Positions 1 to 7,074 are shown, counted from the stretch's first letter. The stretch: DNA of 14,240 nucleotides from Stramenopiles sp. TOSAG23-3 (GCA_900128585.1 LT642579.1:1-14240), one strand, 5' to 3'. Program-made: numbers and translations. Notes: a model not told the origin generated them from the sequence alone.

Positions 1-2
1 AC

Positions 3-638
3 ATACGTTGGGTCGATACGAAGAGATTCGCCTTTGTTCCCGGTGAGATTTATGCGACTGTGGCCCTCCAAATATTTTGTGGTGTAGAAACGTACCACAC
101 GAAGAATCATGAACAGATAAAGCATCTCTTGTTGGGTCATGTTCGTGCCATTCGAGGACACCCGGATTTAAAAGACGCATACATAATTAACTTTTTTGAA
201 TCCAACCTCGGATTAGAAGCCTCGCATATGCAGCATATGATACGGAATGAAAGACGATGCTATACACAGTACGAGAAAGGAAAGTGTGGGGTACTGACGA
301 CCAACGAACGGAAGGAGAATTACACGCACGCCTTTTTGAATTATTTCAACACGGAAGCAGTCCATTTTTTGAAAGACTGGGTGTGCGTGAATCCATTCGA
401 AGACGCGAACGAAAGGCATACAAAAATAAAAGATGAACTGAAAAAACAATTATTAACTTTTCAAAAAATGGTGCTTACAAACGACAATGCTCCCTATAAG
501 ATAGCAAAGCACGTATACAGTGGTAAAGTTAAACCCGGGATGAACGACGATATCATCATGACTATACTGTTCACAACATGGTGGAGCATTGAATTCATGC
601 AAAAGCGTATTCAAGCTCCCTATGAAACCTTTATTTAA
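3..638 (+). CDS. Large terminase subunit, C-terminal nuclease domain (5' partial)
   Basis: Likely the C-terminal RNase-H-fold nuclease of a herpesvirus/mirusvirus-type large terminase, which cuts concatemeric DNA while packaging it into capsids. Seen: a hydrophobic strand leading into GVETYHTKN; then IINFFESNLGLEASH, resembling the second acidic nuclease motif (Glu followed by Ser-Asn); and near the C terminus GKVKPGMNDDIIMT, resembling the final Asp-Asp motif before the last helix. The frame is open to the window edge; the first in-frame start-like codon is a GTG at 60, so the true start lies upstream. Full-length family members are several times longer, and neither the ATPase domain nor the first nuclease aspartate is visible. 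Bases 1-79 are an exact inverted copy of 3619-3697 in a membrane-protein gene, so the first ~26 codons may not belong to this gene. The stop interlocks with that of the convergent glutaredoxin gene. The assignment rests on motif pattern, not an alignment. Confidence 0.7.
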   Translation: MRWVDTKRFAFVPGEIYATVALQIFCGVETYHTKNHEQIKHLLLGHVRAIRGHPDLKDAYIINFFESNLGLEASHMQHMIRNERRCYTQYEKGKCGVLTTNERKENYTHAFLNYFNTEAVHFLKDWVCVNPFEDANERHTKIKDELKKQLLTFQKMVLTNDNAPYKIAKHVYSGKVKPGMNDDIIMTILFTTWWSIEFMQKRIQAPYETFI

Positions 639-895
639 AACTCGGCTTCCATGCTAAAGGTATTGGCAACCTCCTTGTAGCCGCCTACGTACACACCATC
701 CTTAAACACCATAGGGAAAGAGGATGGAGACTTATCGGTCAATGACCAGATAAAATCAAGAAATTCATCGACTTCTTCAAGGTATTCATCGCAGTTGACG
801 TACTTTGCTTTTGGAAGTAGTTTTTTCACCTCCGTACAAGACGGGCAAAGTGATTTTGTGTAAATAGTGTATCCTTCGGTTGGTTTGATGTACAT
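635..895 (-). CDS. Glutaredoxin-like thiol oxidoreductase
   Basis: An 86-residue protein of the thioredoxin fold, the usual size of a minimal glutaredoxin. Seen: an N-terminal strand (YTIYTK) followed by a CPSC dithiol centre at residues 18-21, then helix KKLLPKA, strand KYVNCDEYL, a helix, and SFPMVFKDGVYVGGYKE. The last part is the typical cis-proline strand followed by the GG turn that binds glutathione. It would reduce or form disulfides; in large DNA viruses such proteins serve ribonucleotide reductase or disulfide formation in virion proteins assembled in the cytoplasm. Which applies here cannot be told. There is no signal peptide. It runs convergently with the terminase and shares a TTAA in which both stop codons lie. 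An ACTATAAAC sequence just upstream of the ATG is a weak promoter candidate. Confidence 0.8.
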   Translation of the reverse strand: MYIKPTEGYTIYTKSLCPSCTEVKKLLPKAKYVNCDEYLEEVDEFLDFIWSLTDKSPSSFPMVFKDGVYVGGYKEVANTFSMEAEF

Positions 896-993
896 TGTTT
901 ATAGTGTTCTATTAACGTATAAGTAGTACCAATAAATGATTTTTTACAGTTTTCACATTTTACCACTTGAGGCATTTGATTACACTTGAAGTT

Positions 994-1027
994 ACTAATA
1001 TACTGGTCACACTAATATACTGGTCAC
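994..1027. repeat. 17-bp exact tandem duplication
   Basis: ACTAATATACTGGTCAC occurs twice head to tail at 994-1010 and 1011-1027, directly before the first copy of the 28-bp element. No spacing or divergence separates the copies, which points to a recent duplication or a read-level artefact. Confidence 0.9.
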
Positions 1028-1032
1028 AACTA

Positions 1033-1371
1033 CCCACTTTTTACGATGATGTGTAGGTCATCAGAAAAGTCGCGTGCCTACCACAAATTAAATGCCCACT
1101 TTTTACGATGATGTGTAGGTCAACAATTCCCTATCTAAAGATATTTAGTCTACATTTTAGAGAAATTCTGCACTTCCATAGATGCCCACTTTTTACGATG
1201 ATGTGTAGGTCAACATTTCCCTATCTACAATATTTAGTCTACAATTGTCATCATAAAAGTCTACCACAAATTAAATAAATCATTTCCATATCTACAATAT
1301 TTACATTTGGAGGATCAAGATGATGTGTAGGTCAACATTTCCCTATCTAAAGATATTTAGTCTACATTTTA
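1033..1371 (+). repeat. Left composite repeat array upstream of the LRR membrane gene
   Basis: Three full copies of a 28-bp element beginning CCCACTTTTTACGATGATG and ending GTGTAGGTCA lie at 1033-1060, 1095-1122 and 1185-1212. A partial copy (TGATGTGTAGGTCA) is at 1321-1334. Copies are followed by a second module, CATTTCCCTATCTAAAGA then TATTTAGTCTACATTTTA, seen near 1121, 1211 and 1333 and partly near 1284. A third module with CTACCACAAATTAAAT occurs near 1078 and 1259. CTAAA-GATA-TTTAG in the second module is a small dyad. The core 22 bp is the exact reverse complement of the unit at 5641-5662. Confidence 0.9.
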
Positions 1372-1400
1372 GTAGAAAGTTTCAGTGTGTTTCAACGCAC

Positions 1401-1510
1401 TAATAATAATTAATAATAATTAATAATAATTAATAATAATTAATAATAATTTATATAATTAATAATAATTAACAATAATAAAAATTAACAAGAATTTATA
1501 ATAAGTAATA
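1401..1510. repeat. AT-rich microsatellite, (TAATAATAAT)n
   Basis: Five perfect copies of the 10-mer TAATAATAAT span 1401-1450. Degenerate copies with TTATATAATT and AACAATAATA follow to about 1510. The tract is almost pure A/T on both strands and is easily melted. It lies between the left repeat array and the TATA box of the membrane-protein gene. Such tracts can be part of viral origins or promoters; there is no direct evidence for either here. Confidence 0.85.
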
Positions 1511-1576
1511 ATTGCATCTAAAGTTACCGTACTTGTTAAAGAACCAAGAAAGAGACAGTTGAAGTCTATTTTCAAC

Positions 1577-1586
1577 TATATATAAG
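1577..1586 (+). promoter_or_regulatory. TATA box of the LRR membrane-protein gene
   Basis: TATATATAAG ends 28 nt before the ATG at 1615. That is slightly further than the 18-20 nt spacing of most TATA boxes in the window, so this mRNA probably has a short leader of a few bases. Confidence 0.6.
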
Positions 1587-1614
1587 TGCGAAAAAAAGGA
1601 AACTTTTGAAAAAA

Positions 1615-3387
1615 ATGGAAATCGAAACAAAAGTCGAACAACACGCACCTCCTCCGCGTCTACCGTGGCGCTCGCTACGTAGATGGAAATTTGTGGCGGC
1701 GGCCATCGCGCTCGTTGGCCTACTCGTAGGATGCGTATTCCTATTTGTTGCCTACCTCTTCGGACGAAATACGAAGCTCGGTCGCCCGGTTGTTGTGTTT
1801 GTATTATGCATGTTCACGGCCGTGCTTGCTTTCATTTGTACACTTTACATGAAATTTCGTAAAGCCTTTGCCGGAGATATTGACGAAAAACCGTACGATC
1901 GACGGTGGCCTACTAAGAAACTATTTGGCCTCGACCTCGACCCGGCTCCGCTGTACGAAATACTGTCACCAAACGGCAAGTATTACCTAAGACGACTGTA
2001 TGGCGTGGAAATATTGGAAAGCGCGTATCAAATCTATAACTTTGGTTTGTTCGCTTGTAGGTTAGGCCGCCCATACCTTACGACATATTGCGGAGTTATG
2101 ACCACCGCCGCAATTTTTCAACTCTGGCAAGTTCGATTCGTAAGAAAACCAATTGACAACACAGGGAAAAATCTGGAAGTGATTGTGGATATATTCTTAG
2201 AGCTCTGGTGCACGGCATATCCTGTCATTATCATTTATTTCGTGCACGAAATTTATTTCACCGATTCGGAGATTGTTCAAATCTTGTTCATCCCGTTTTT
2301 TGCCTTTGTCATGAAGCTTCGGCTGGTAATAAACAACGAAATCGTACTCGTCTTGGATAACGTGAGGACTATCGAAGCAACCGCCCATTTGCCGGAAAAG
2401 GAGAAAAAGAAACGGCGACGAACGTCCTTTGCACTCAGAGAAGAATCACTCAAGAGAATTCAAAACGAAAAATTTGGGATACGATGGAGACAAGGCCTTT
2501 TGTTTTTTTATGGGTTGTTTGCGTTGTTTTACGTAGCACTCTTCTTCGTTCAAATCGGGAATCTCTTTATTCCGCAACCGGGCCATTTTGACTATTGTCT
2601 AGTAAACGTTCCTTCCTGCACGCACTGGTTTTATGGCGAGAACAACTGCTTGCATATAAGTCACTTGAGAACGACGGACGAACCGTCAGATCCCATTCTG
2701 AAGAAGTTTTCGAGTAGCACCGCCGCCGTGAAGATTGGGGTCAGCAATTTAAACGAGTTGAAGCTTTTGGAGCCATTTCAAAAAAGTCGAAAGATAGTAA
2801 TATATAAAAGCAACGCGTCAAGAATTGATATCGACTTGAACGATTTTAAAGAGCTTATCACTGTGAATTGGAATTCGTTCAATGCGACGACAGCACACAC
2901 GTCGTTTTATGAAAACAGCGTAAGGCGCGTAAGCTATTCGGACATGCCAAATATGGTGATAAAGGATTTTAAACTACCGAACGGGGAAGTGTTTGAGTTG
3001 ATGCGTGTTGGGACGCGTTTAAAACGTATTGAAGCCCCGGTCCTGTTCTCGTTAACGCTAGCCAATTACGGAATCGACAAATTACCAGAGGGGTTGAATC
3101 TAAAAGGGGCTGTTGCACTGAAACTACCGGGTAATAATTTTACGTCGGTCGATATACCAACAAGACATGTACTGGATTTACGCGACAATCGTATCACAGA
3201 GTTTTCGACAAGAGCAGAGTATAGCTATGGATTCGGAAACCCGACTTGTCCGGACGATTGGAAATGCGATAAGTTTTGTCACCCATATTGTAGTAATTTC
3301 ATGCACTTGAAGGAAGAAGAAAAATCGTGTACGTTAGATTGCGTGCGTTACTGTGGTAAGGGTAAATGTAAACATTTTTTAAATTAG
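1615..3387 (+). CDS. Multi-pass membrane protein with leucine-rich-repeat ectodomain and Cys-rich tail
   Basis: A 590-residue protein of unknown function. The start is the ATG in AAAAATGG; an in-frame TTG nine bases earlier is unlikely to be used in a eukaryotic virus. The numbers below count from that TTG codon, so subtract 3 to count from the ATG. Hydrophobic segments lie near residues 29-53, 60-83, 157-175, 190-216, 222-242 and 297-321. A basic loop (KEKKKRRR, ~265-272) is probably cytosolic. After the last segment comes a long domain with NAS, NAT and NFT glycosylation sequons and leucine-rich-repeat-like stretches (~380-535; for instance ALKLPGNNFTSV and VLDLRDNRITEF). The tail (548-588) holds eight cysteines in pairs, suggesting a disulfide-bonded cap. 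Overall this resembles a receptor-like surface protein, perhaps host-derived. Six segments would put both ends on one side, so the segment count or the topology is unsettled. It is convergent with another large membrane-protein gene, overlaps it by 4 nt, and has matching upstream repeats. Confidence 0.8.
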   Translation: MEIETKVEQHAPPPRLPWRSLRRWKFVAAAIALVGLLVGCVFLFVAYLFGRNTKLGRPVVVFVLCMFTAVLAFICTLYMKFRKAFAGDIDEKPYDRRWPTKKLFGLDLDPAPLYEILSPNGKYYLRRLYGVEILESAYQIYNFGLFACRLGRPYLTTYCGVMTTAAIFQLWQVRFVRKPIDNTGKNLEVIVDIFLELWCTAYPVIIIYFVHEIYFTDSEIVQILFIPFFAFVMKLRLVINNEIVLVLDNVRTIEATAHLPEKEKKKRRRTSFALREESLKRIQNEKFGIRWRQGLLFFYGLFALFYVALFFVQIGNLFIPQPGHFDYCLVNVPSCTHWFYGENNCLHISHLRTTDEPSDPILKKFSSSTAAVKIGVSNLNELKLLEPFQKSRKIVIYKSNASRIDIDLNDFKELITVNWNSFNATTAHTSFYENSVRRVSYSDMPNMVIKDFKLPNGEVFELMRVGTRLKRIEAPVLFSLTLANYGIDKLPEGLNLKGAVALKLPGNNFTSVDIPTRHVLDLRDNRITEFSTRAEYSYGFGNPTCPDDWKCDKFCHPYCSNFMHLKEEEKSCTLDCVRYCGKGKCKHFLN

Positions 3388-5480
3388 TTAAAAGAACAAC
3401 CGCCCAAACACGTGTAAAAGATCGCCACTACTAACAAAACTGAATCCTTGTATGGCGACACCAATATATTCTTTGCCCCATCGTCCACGCGGTGAGCTTT
3501 AAGCGATGTGCTCAGCGTCACGAGATAATGTATCAAAATGCTCCAGTGCTTTCCGGTCAAGTAACAATAAACCGCGAAGCCCGTTACCGGTATCATCATC
3601 GCCCATTTTCTTTCCATGCAAAATATTTGGAGGGCCACAGTCGCATAAATCTCACCGGGAACAAAGGCGAATCTCTTCGTATCGACCCAACGTATGTTCT
3701 CACCGGGAACAAAGGCGAATCTCTTCGTATCGACCCAACGTATGTAGACAATCGTTACCACTGTCCAGAAGTAGTGCGGACTGAAGAATAAAATTCTCAA
3801 AACAACGGCTACACCAACAAAGAATCCAAGGAGAAACTGTTCGTCAGACTCGTCTCGGTACGGTATGTACAGATCCATCGCGAAGATGACAACGCTCCAA
3901 AAGAGAACTTCACACCATGTCTGCTTTTTCACCTTCACCTTGTTCTTCCGCTCGGCGACCACTTTTTCGTACTCCGCCAACACTTTTTTACCTTGAAAGT
4001 GCATTCCTTTGTATTCCAACTCTCGGCTACCGGTGCGACGTTCTCTTACGTCTATCGAAGTTTCTTCTGTCTCTTCAGGTGGATCAGCAGGTGGATCAGC
4101 AGGCGGATCACCTACAGGCCTGTCTCCCGAATATAACAATCCGTAAGAATATCGATTGTGGATTCGTTGTCCTAACAGTGTTAAGTCGTCATGGATACCG
4201 TCTACGTTCGTTATCACAATATTCATTGTGACTTCTTCGTACCGTAATAGTTTTGGAAATACTTTCCACGGTGGCAGTTTCTCGAAATATATTATTCGAG
4301 CGTCCGCATTTTCTCCATAGTTTTCAATCATCTTATTGGACTCGTACACTTTTAATCTTTCATGAGTTGCGCAATGCCAGTCGTACATAAAGAACATAGC
4401 GTCTTGGCCATACCGTCGGTATAGTTCGTTTGCGGCCACCCTAAGAGAGTTTTCGTCTGGGTCGTGTCGTGGCATCTTCATCCAGAATTTAAAAACTCGA
4501 AAGAAAAATGCCTCCTTCGAATGACGCGATATTGTTACGGGTTCCGCCATAAAATCGTCGTGTTCTGCATGTAACCAGTCTGGTATTTCGTTTTTAATGA
4601 TCGAGTCGGGGTCTGAAGGTGTAAGTGACGGTTCGGTTTCATCTTCTTTTGCAACGTAAGCCGAATGATATGCCGATTTCTCTTCTTGCTTAATTTTTTT
4701 CACAAATTCGTCCACTTGCACCGCTTGCACGGCCTTTCTTTTTTTCTCTTTTTTCGGACTATCAAACAAACCGGGCGGGATAAGCCACGAATCATCGTCC
4801 TCCTCCTTCTCCAGAGATACAATCAAATCCTCCATGACGTCCAAGATACCCAACGGTGAATCCGTCCAAATTTGGTCGCATGCAAATTCTAGCCACCTGT
4901 CGCGTGGAAGCTCCATCATACACTTTGAACGTACGCGTTGTAGTTCGTCGCTACCGGGCCAACTCCCATCTTTTAAAGCGACAGGTCCCTGATTTTTTGG
5001 GACTTTAAGAACGTCGTACGATGTTAAGGAACGCACAAACATACCCTTTAGCTCGTGGGAACATTTGATTGCTATCGTACGGTTCTTCAGTCGATGACGT
5101 GGCCGATCGTCCGTTTCGTTTACCACAACGCCGTTTCGATCTACTGCAAGCGCAAGTATCCACGGCAAAGCGCTACGCCAGCTTACAGACGTTGTTACTA
5201 TGTGTTCCAACAGCAAATATTTGCACGTGTTTTCAAATTTTATTGCATTGAACAAGACGCGCTCGTTGTCCACACTCAAGTGGCAGTTGTAAGCGAGAAA
5301 TCCATCGTCTTGTCTCCCGTGCGGACAACCGATATTTGTCAACGTTTGCTTCAGGGACGTCGATTCCAGTTCAGTGATCGGGTCTACCAGCGCACATCGG
5401 TCCTCGTACGTCGGGTGGCCATAGATAACCTTGACATTCTCAGGCGCTAGATCAAGTTCAAAATCATCGAAAGGCTCCAT
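3384..5480 (-). CDS. Large protein with soluble N-terminal part and multi-pass C-terminal membrane domain
   Basis: A 698-residue protein I do not recognise. The first ATG is at 5480; a GTG two codons earlier is unlikely to be the start. The N-terminal ~200 residues contain scattered cysteines. A basic cluster (PKKEKKRK, ~244-251) looks like a nuclear-localisation signal or a membrane-proximal charge patch, followed by an acidic low-complexity linker (~260-320). A DPPADPPADPP repeat lies near 460-470. Four to five hydrophobic segments follow residue ~524 (roughly 524-542, 549-568, 572-583, 627-643, 681-697). Residues ~582-612 contain a 16-residue segment twice in a row, from an exact 48-bp duplication; one copy plus adjoining sequence also appears inverted at the left edge of the window. 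There is no clear TATA box; the right repeat array lies 160-430 bp upstream. It probably works with the convergent LRR membrane protein, judging only by context. Confidence 0.75.
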   Translation of the reverse strand: MEPFDDFELDLAPENVKVIYGHPTYEDRCALVDPITELESTSLKQTLTNIGCPHGRQDDGFLAYNCHLSVDNERVLFNAIKFENTCKYLLLEHIVTTSVSWRSALPWILALAVDRNGVVVNETDDRPRHRLKNRTIAIKCSHELKGMFVRSLTSYDVLKVPKNQGPVALKDGSWPGSDELQRVRSKCMMELPRDRWLEFACDQIWTDSPLGILDVMEDLIVSLEKEEDDDSWLIPPGLFDSPKKEKKRKAVQAVQVDEFVKKIKQEEKSAYHSAYVAKEDETEPSLTPSDPDSIIKNEIPDWLHAEHDDFMAEPVTISRHSKEAFFFRVFKFWMKMPRHDPDENSLRVAANELYRRYGQDAMFFMYDWHCATHERLKVYESNKMIENYGENADARIIYFEKLPPWKVFPKLLRYEEVTMNIVITNVDGIHDDLTLLGQRIHNRYSYGLLYSGDRPVGDPPADPPADPPEETEETSIDVRERRTGSRELEYKGMHFQGKKVLAEYEKVVAERKNKVKVKKQTWCEVLFWSVVIFAMDLYIPYRDESDEQFLLGFFVGVAVVLRILFFSPHYFWTVVTIVYIRWVDTKRFAFVPGENIRWVDTKRFAFVPGEIYATVALQIFCMERKWAMMIPVTGFAVYCYLTGKHWSILIHYLVTLSTSLKAHRVDDGAKNILVSPYKDSVLLVVAIFYTCLGGCSFN
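3619..3697 (-). repeat. Inverted copy of window positions 1-79
   Basis: The reverse complement of 3619-3697 equals 1-79 base for base (79/79). The match stops at 79/3619; what lies before position 1 is unseen. The repeat covers the first copy of the 48-bp duplication and the neighbouring 31 bp. Confidence 0.95.
3650..3745. repeat. Exact 48-bp in-frame tandem duplication
   Basis: 3650-3697 is repeated without change at 3698-3745. The unit is 16 codons, so the reading frame of the minus-strand membrane gene survives. The duplicated peptide starts IRWVDTKRF. Identical copies imply a very recent event or an assembly artefact. Confidence 0.95.
4078..4113. repeat. 12-bp coding repeat (Pro-Pro-Ala-Asp)
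   Basis: GGTGGATCAGCA occurs twice (4078-4089, 4090-4101), followed by a degenerate third copy to 4113. On the minus strand it encodes the DPPADPPADPP linker of the membrane protein. Confidence 0.85.
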
Positions 5481-5640
5481 GACCACGCTGTGGGTAGTTG
5501 ATTTTTCCTTGTTTTGAGTTCATCTTTCCACTTTCTAGGTCGTTTGGCAGATTTATCATATTAAGTACGGTCCGCAAAGATTGTGTTTCTGGTAGGAAAA
5601 AAATGATGAATAGTTTAAAATAATAGAGACATTTCTACCA

Positions 5641-5908
5641 ACACATCATCGTAAAAAGTGGGACTGTTTCTATACTAACACATCATCGTAAAAAATGGGA
5701 CTAATTTTATACTAAAACATCATCGTAAAAAATGGGACTGTTTCTATACTAACACATCATCGTAAAAAGTGGGACTAATTTTATACTAAAACATCATCGT
5801 AAAAAATGGGACTGTTTCTATACTAACACACCATCGTAAAAAATGGGACGTTTTGATATATTTTTTTTAAAGTAACCTGTACTAACACACCATCGTAAAA
5901 AATGGGAT
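5641..5908 (-). repeat. Right repeat array, 37-bp period, upstream of the minus-strand membrane gene
   Basis: Seven copies of a 24-bp element, read on the plus strand as ACACATCATCGTAAAAA plus GTGGGAC (or ATGGGAC), begin at 5641, 5678, 5715, 5752, 5789, 5826 and 5885. The first six are exactly 37 bp apart; the seventh is 59 bp further. Linkers alternate between CTGTTTCTATACTA-like and CTAATTTTATACTA-like sequences, giving a 74-bp higher-order unit. The core is the reverse complement of the left array at 1033-1212. Read on the minus strand it points at the membrane gene as the left array points at its own gene. Confidence 0.92.
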
Positions 5909-6209
5909 TATTTAGGCCGCGGAGGTTTTAGTGGCCACTCGTTTGTTGTAACGAAAAGACCTATTTACCGTACAATTAGTATATGGAAATACTTTAAAAA
6001 GAAAACAACACTATAAAATATGCCAAAAAAACGATGAATGGTGTAAGCGTATTCCCATGCAAAAGCGCTGTTTTCCGAAAAAAAAACGTATCATCTATTA
6101 TTAAACCCTACGGTTGACCCTATATTTTCACTACGATTTGTCTTCATTTTCAAAGGTAAAGTACATTAAACATTTGACTATCGTCACCTTCAAGTAGAAA
6201 AGTCTAGAA

Positions 6210-6292
6210 ATGCGTCTGAGAATTCGAGTAGCATGTAAATAGCAGGGCGATTGATGCGTCTGAGAATTCGAGTAGCATGTAAATAGCAGGGC
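6210..6292. repeat. 39-bp direct repeat, two copies at 44-bp period
   Basis: Identical 39-bp units at 6210-6248 and 6254-6292 begin ATGCGTCTGAGAATTCGAG and end AATAGCAGGGC. Five bases (GATTG) separate them. No function is evident. Confidence 0.92.
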
Positions 6293-6299
6293 ATTAAGA

Positions 6300-6362
6300 A
6301 GAATAAAAATATAAATCTACACTGACCTAAAGAATAAATTTTATAAATCTACACTGACCTAA
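6300..6362. repeat. 31-32-bp direct repeat, two copies
   Basis: AGAATAAA, then an AT-rich stretch, then ATAAATCTACACTGACCTAA occurs at 6300-6330 and 6331-6362, differing in a few bases of the AT stretch. It directly follows the 39-bp repeat pair and lies about 95 bp upstream of the gene at 6456. Confidence 0.85.
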
Positions 6363-6455
6363 CGACACGGTATTATACCCAATACTTCGGTATTTCGACC
6401 GGTATGTAAAATTACCATTTCTCTCCGTATTCAAACAACAAAAATAACAAAAACA

Positions 6456-7016
6456 ATGAGTTTAACAAGAACAATGAATCTAATCAAAAACATCGACGAA
6501 TTTGAGAATAAGAACTGGCGAAGTACATCCCCGGGAAGTTTTCATCCCAGCGATGCGCCACAAGCCTTTTTGACGACGCTCAAAGATAGTGTGGAGGTTA
6601 CTCTTGATGAGCTTGCTGTGGGCGCAACCTTCTTCTACGAGTCGTTTCCAACCTCCTACCCCGGGAAATATTATAAGTTTGAAAAGGACAGAATGGACCG
6701 GAAGGGGCAAGTCTGCACATGGCTTTCGAAAGACAATGAATTTATGATGAATAAAATGGAAGACACCTACTGTTTTTCGATATATGACACGGAGACGAAA
6801 GTCTATGTCCTGCTCGACGAGAAGCAACGCTCTTTTTCACCGGACCCGGGCGACGACGACGAGATGGACTTCTCTCTCAAGTCATTCGATGCGAGTGGGT
6901 TGTCGGTATCCTCGAACGACCGTATCGCCGACCTTGAGAAGCAGGTGGCAATTTTGACCGACGAAACGAATTGGTTGAAACAGCAGCTCCACAAATTTTA
7001 CATTACTAATCAGTAG
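6456..7016 (+). CDS. Unknown protein with C-terminal coiled coil
   Basis: A 186-residue protein that I do not recognise. The body (~45-135) looks like a compact mixed fold with many aromatic residues and no membrane segment or signal peptide. An acidic run (PDPGDDDEMD, ~129-138) and a Ser-rich linker follow, then a probable coiled coil (~156-182, with RIADLEKQVAIL and NWLKQQLHKF in heptad spacing) that could mediate oligomerisation. A second in-frame ATG lies at residue 7. The gene appears more GC-rich than the AT-rich genes at 7882 and 8245 and lacks the TATA box spacing they have, so it may belong to another expression class. Confidence 0.7.
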   Translation: MSLTRTMNLIKNIDEFENKNWRSTSPGSFHPSDAPQAFLTTLKDSVEVTLDELAVGATFFYESFPTSYPGKYYKFEKDRMDRKGQVCTWLSKDNEFMMNKMEDTYCFSIYDTETKVYVLLDEKQRSFSPDPGDDDEMDFSLKSFDASGLSVSSNDRIADLEKQVAILTDETNWLKQQLHKFYITNQ

Positions 7017-7066
7017 ACGTATATATATATTTCCACCCCACAAACGGACGAAGCGTGTAAAACAAT

Positions 7067-7074
7067 TATAAATC
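7067..7074 (+). promoter_or_regulatory. Possible TATA box of the SprT-like gene
   Basis: TATAAATC ends 27 nt before the ATG at 7102. A second AT-rich sequence (TATATTCT at 7080-7087) ends 14 nt before it. Neither fits the 18-20 nt spacing seen at six other genes, so this is weaker. Confidence 0.4.

Larger units (their letters stand above)
896..1614. other. Non-coding repeat-rich intergenic region
   Basis: About 700 bp between the divergent glutaredoxin and LRR membrane-protein genes, with no credible gene. In order it holds: a 17-bp exact tandem duplication (994-1027); a composite repeat array built on the element CCCACTTTTTACGATGATG (about 1033-1371); a very AT-rich block with a 10-bp microsatellite (1401 to about 1510); and a TATA box for the downstream gene. 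The size and density of repeats suggest a regulatory region and possibly a replication origin; the latter is only an inference. Confidence 0.75.
5481..6455. other. Non-coding repeat-rich intergenic region
   Basis: Nearly 1 kb between divergent genes without a credible coding sequence. It holds a seven-copy repeat array (5641-5908), a 39-bp element repeated twice (6210-6292) and a ~31-bp element repeated twice (6300-6362). Between about 5910 and 6200 I see only AT-rich sequence. The ~80 bp before the gene at 6456 are A-rich (AACAAAAATAAC) with no TATA box at the usual distance. Confidence 0.75.

Noticed and set aside
1606-1614. TTG start for the LRR membrane protein, and GTG starts at 60 and 5486
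   Set aside because: Eukaryotic viral translation starts at ATG. In-frame ATGs are at 1615 and 5480, and the terminase frame simply continues beyond the window edge.
3492-5450. Plus-strand reading frames of 60-131 codons within the minus-strand membrane gene
   Set aside because: They overlap a 698-codon gene with clear domain structure. Their proteins are of antisense composition and they have no promoter elements.
5641-5908. CRISPR array
   Set aside because: The intervals between repeats are only 13 bp and fall into two recurring sequences, so there are no unique spacers. The context is eukaryotic-virus-like and no cas genes are present.
1033-5908. Transposon bounded by terminal inverted repeats
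   Set aside because: The inverted elements are multi-copy arrays with different linkers, no transposase lies between them and no target-site duplication is visible. Orientation toward each gene is better explained as regulatory.
6034-6117. Short reading frame of 27 codons with a TATAAAAT sequence 14 nt upstream
   Set aside because: Too short, no recognisable pattern, and low-complexity A runs; nothing supports coding beyond chance.
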